From Wielerella bovis (GTDB taxonomy: Bacteria; Pseudomonadota; Gammaproteobacteria; Burkholderiales; Neisseriaceae): 64,000 nt of DNA. The translations under genes were made by a program, and so were the position numbers. This document shows positions 63,302-64,000 of the stretch, one piece after another. The notes under the pieces were generated by a model. It saw only the letters and a list, made by a program, of their open reading frames with translations. It was not told where the DNA came from and ran no database searches. The stretch lies in assembly GCF_022354465.1 (NCBI RefSeq), contig NZ_CP092361.1:310001-374000 (forward strand), in the 5' to 3' direction. How positions within the stretch are numbered: position 1 is the stretch's first letter; each line of letters opens with the position of its first letter.

Positions 63302-63847
63302 ATGAAAACTTATTTGGGATTGATAGCAGCAGCTGCATTAACTTTATCAGCTTGCAGTGGTGAGAATAAACCAGCGGAAAATACAGCGGCACCGTCATCA
63401 ACAGTGGCTGCCTCTGAATCAGTAACTGTTGTAGAAGCATCTGCACCTGTGGTTGCAGATGAATGCTCAACTTTAATTAATAGTAATGATGCAATGCAAT
63501 TTGATGTTAAAGAAATTTCAATTAAATCAAGTTGTAAGCAATATACTATTACTTTAAAACACACGGGAACAATCGCAAAACAAGCAATGGGGCATAATGT
63601 GGTCATCAGTAAAGTAAGCGATAAAGACGCTGTTGTGAAAGATGGTATTGATGCCAATATCGAAGCTGATTACGTTAAGCCTAATGATGAGCGTGTTGTT
63701 GCACAAACTAAATTGATTGGTGGTGGAGAAGAAACCAGCGTAACATTTGATGTTGCTAAATTGGCAAAGAGCGAAGCATATGAATATTTCTGTACATTCC
63801 CTGGTCACGCAGCGCTAATGAGTGGCAAAATTACCATTGTTGAATGA
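63302..63847 (+). CDS. laz: Lipid-modified azurin
   Basis: 181 residues, as in neisserial Laz (about 183). Blue copper lipoprotein that passes electrons to respiratory enzymes and defends against peroxide and complement. Lipobox LSAC (Cys 18), an Ala/Ser/Pro-rich linker of about 35 residues, then the azurin domain: DECSTLINSNDAMQFDVKEI, copper His in AMGHNVVISK, and the Cys-His-Met ligand loop YFCTFPGHAALMSGKI. Ribosome site AAGGAAA. Own FNR-type promoter; terminator downstream. Confidence 0.93.
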   Translation: MKTYLGLIAAAALTLSACSGENKPAENTAAPSSTVAASESVTVVEASAPVVADECSTLINSNDAMQFDVKEISIKSSCKQYTITLKHTGTIAKQAMGHNVVISKVSDKDAVVKDGIDANIEADYVKPNDERVVAQTKLIGGGEETSVTFDVAKLAKSEAYEYFCTFPGHAALMSGKITIVE

Positions 63848-63860
63848 ATTTATTTTTTTC

Positions 63861-63900
63861 AAAATGCAGTCTGAAAAACAATTTTCAGGCTGCATTTTGT
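63861..63900 (+). terminator. Terminator after the azurin gene (variant uptake sequence)
   Basis: AAAATGCAGTCTGAAAAACA pairs with TTTTCAGGCTGCATTTTGT. Both arms deviate from the standard uptake sequence. Confidence 0.65.
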
Positions 63901-64000
63901 ATGTTTTGTAAATGGAGGTGCTAATTATTTAGTTCAAAGTTATAGTTGTGTTAAAAATAATGAATAGAAAATTCATTAATGTTTCATAATGTTAATAGAT

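Noticed and set aside
1..64000. tRNA, rRNA, riboswitch and prophage signatures.
   Set aside because: Looking through the intergenic stretches I found no T-loop motif, rRNA segment, integrase or phage structural gene. A covariance-model search would be decisive for small RNAs.

Overview
The window is chromosomal DNA from a member of the Neisseriaceae, most likely a Kingella-type organism. The main evidence is the DNA uptake sequence AGGCAGCCTGAA and its complement, which occurs dozens of times. It sits between genes as inverted pairs that act as terminators, and inside genes, where it is read as GSLK, RQPE, FQAA or FRLP. This 12-mer is the AG-kingDUS dialect. The gene content fits: a ctrABCD capsule exporter, lipid-modified azurin, a RecQ with three HRDC repeats, an arginine deiminase operon and Correia-like miniature elements. 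I see no rRNA, tRNA, CRISPR array or prophage.

Layout. 1-7.4 kb: 5'-truncated iron alcohol dehydrogenase, fba, a Sel1-repeat protein, recQ, an XRE regulator and two unknown genes. 7.4-12.3 kb: lysS, then a gene-poor stretch leading into a four-gene PAS / Roadblock / PAS / PhnD-like locus with an FNR-type box upstream. 12.5-21.7 kb: a TerC-CBS protein, arcDABC with a well-placed FNR promoter, and glmS. 21.9-27.4 kb: ispD and ispF separated by two small genes, an unknown protein, a VapBC-like toxin-antitoxin pair with a frameshifted toxin, a protein with two cold-shock-like repeats and a possible nuclease domain, and rpiA. 27.4-31.1 kb: yjdF, grpE and a second Roadblock gene, each bracketed by Correia-like elements, then uraA. 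31.2-38 kb: an RsmI-like methylase, apaH, a secreted protein, dnaJ, a Ca/Na antiporter, ilvD. 38-41 kb: a decayed tpx and a two-gene restriction-modification-like unit preceded by 13.7 copies of a 7-bp repeat. 41-53.5 kb: valS, a small monooxygenase, prlC, secA, a 3'-5' exonuclease, an RIC-type di-iron protein with an NsrR-like operator, and a TraB/GumN protein. 53.5-64 kb: trhP (yegQ), a repeat-rich stretch with duplicated gene ends, a family-2 glycosyltransferase, ctrABCD, a DUF721 protein and azurin.

How it fits together: three FNR-type boxes (arc operon, azurin, PAS locus) and an NO-type operator point to a bacterium tuned to low oxygen and nitrosative stress. The most interesting candidates are the PAS-Roadblock-PAS-PhnD locus, which looks like a cytoplasmic redox-signalling module in a lineage without flagella, and the heptanucleotide-repeat-controlled methyltransferase/HNH pair. 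Two repeat families shape the intergenic DNA: Correia-like elements (including a nested pair) and a second family whose terminal inverted repeats contain the uptake sequence itself.
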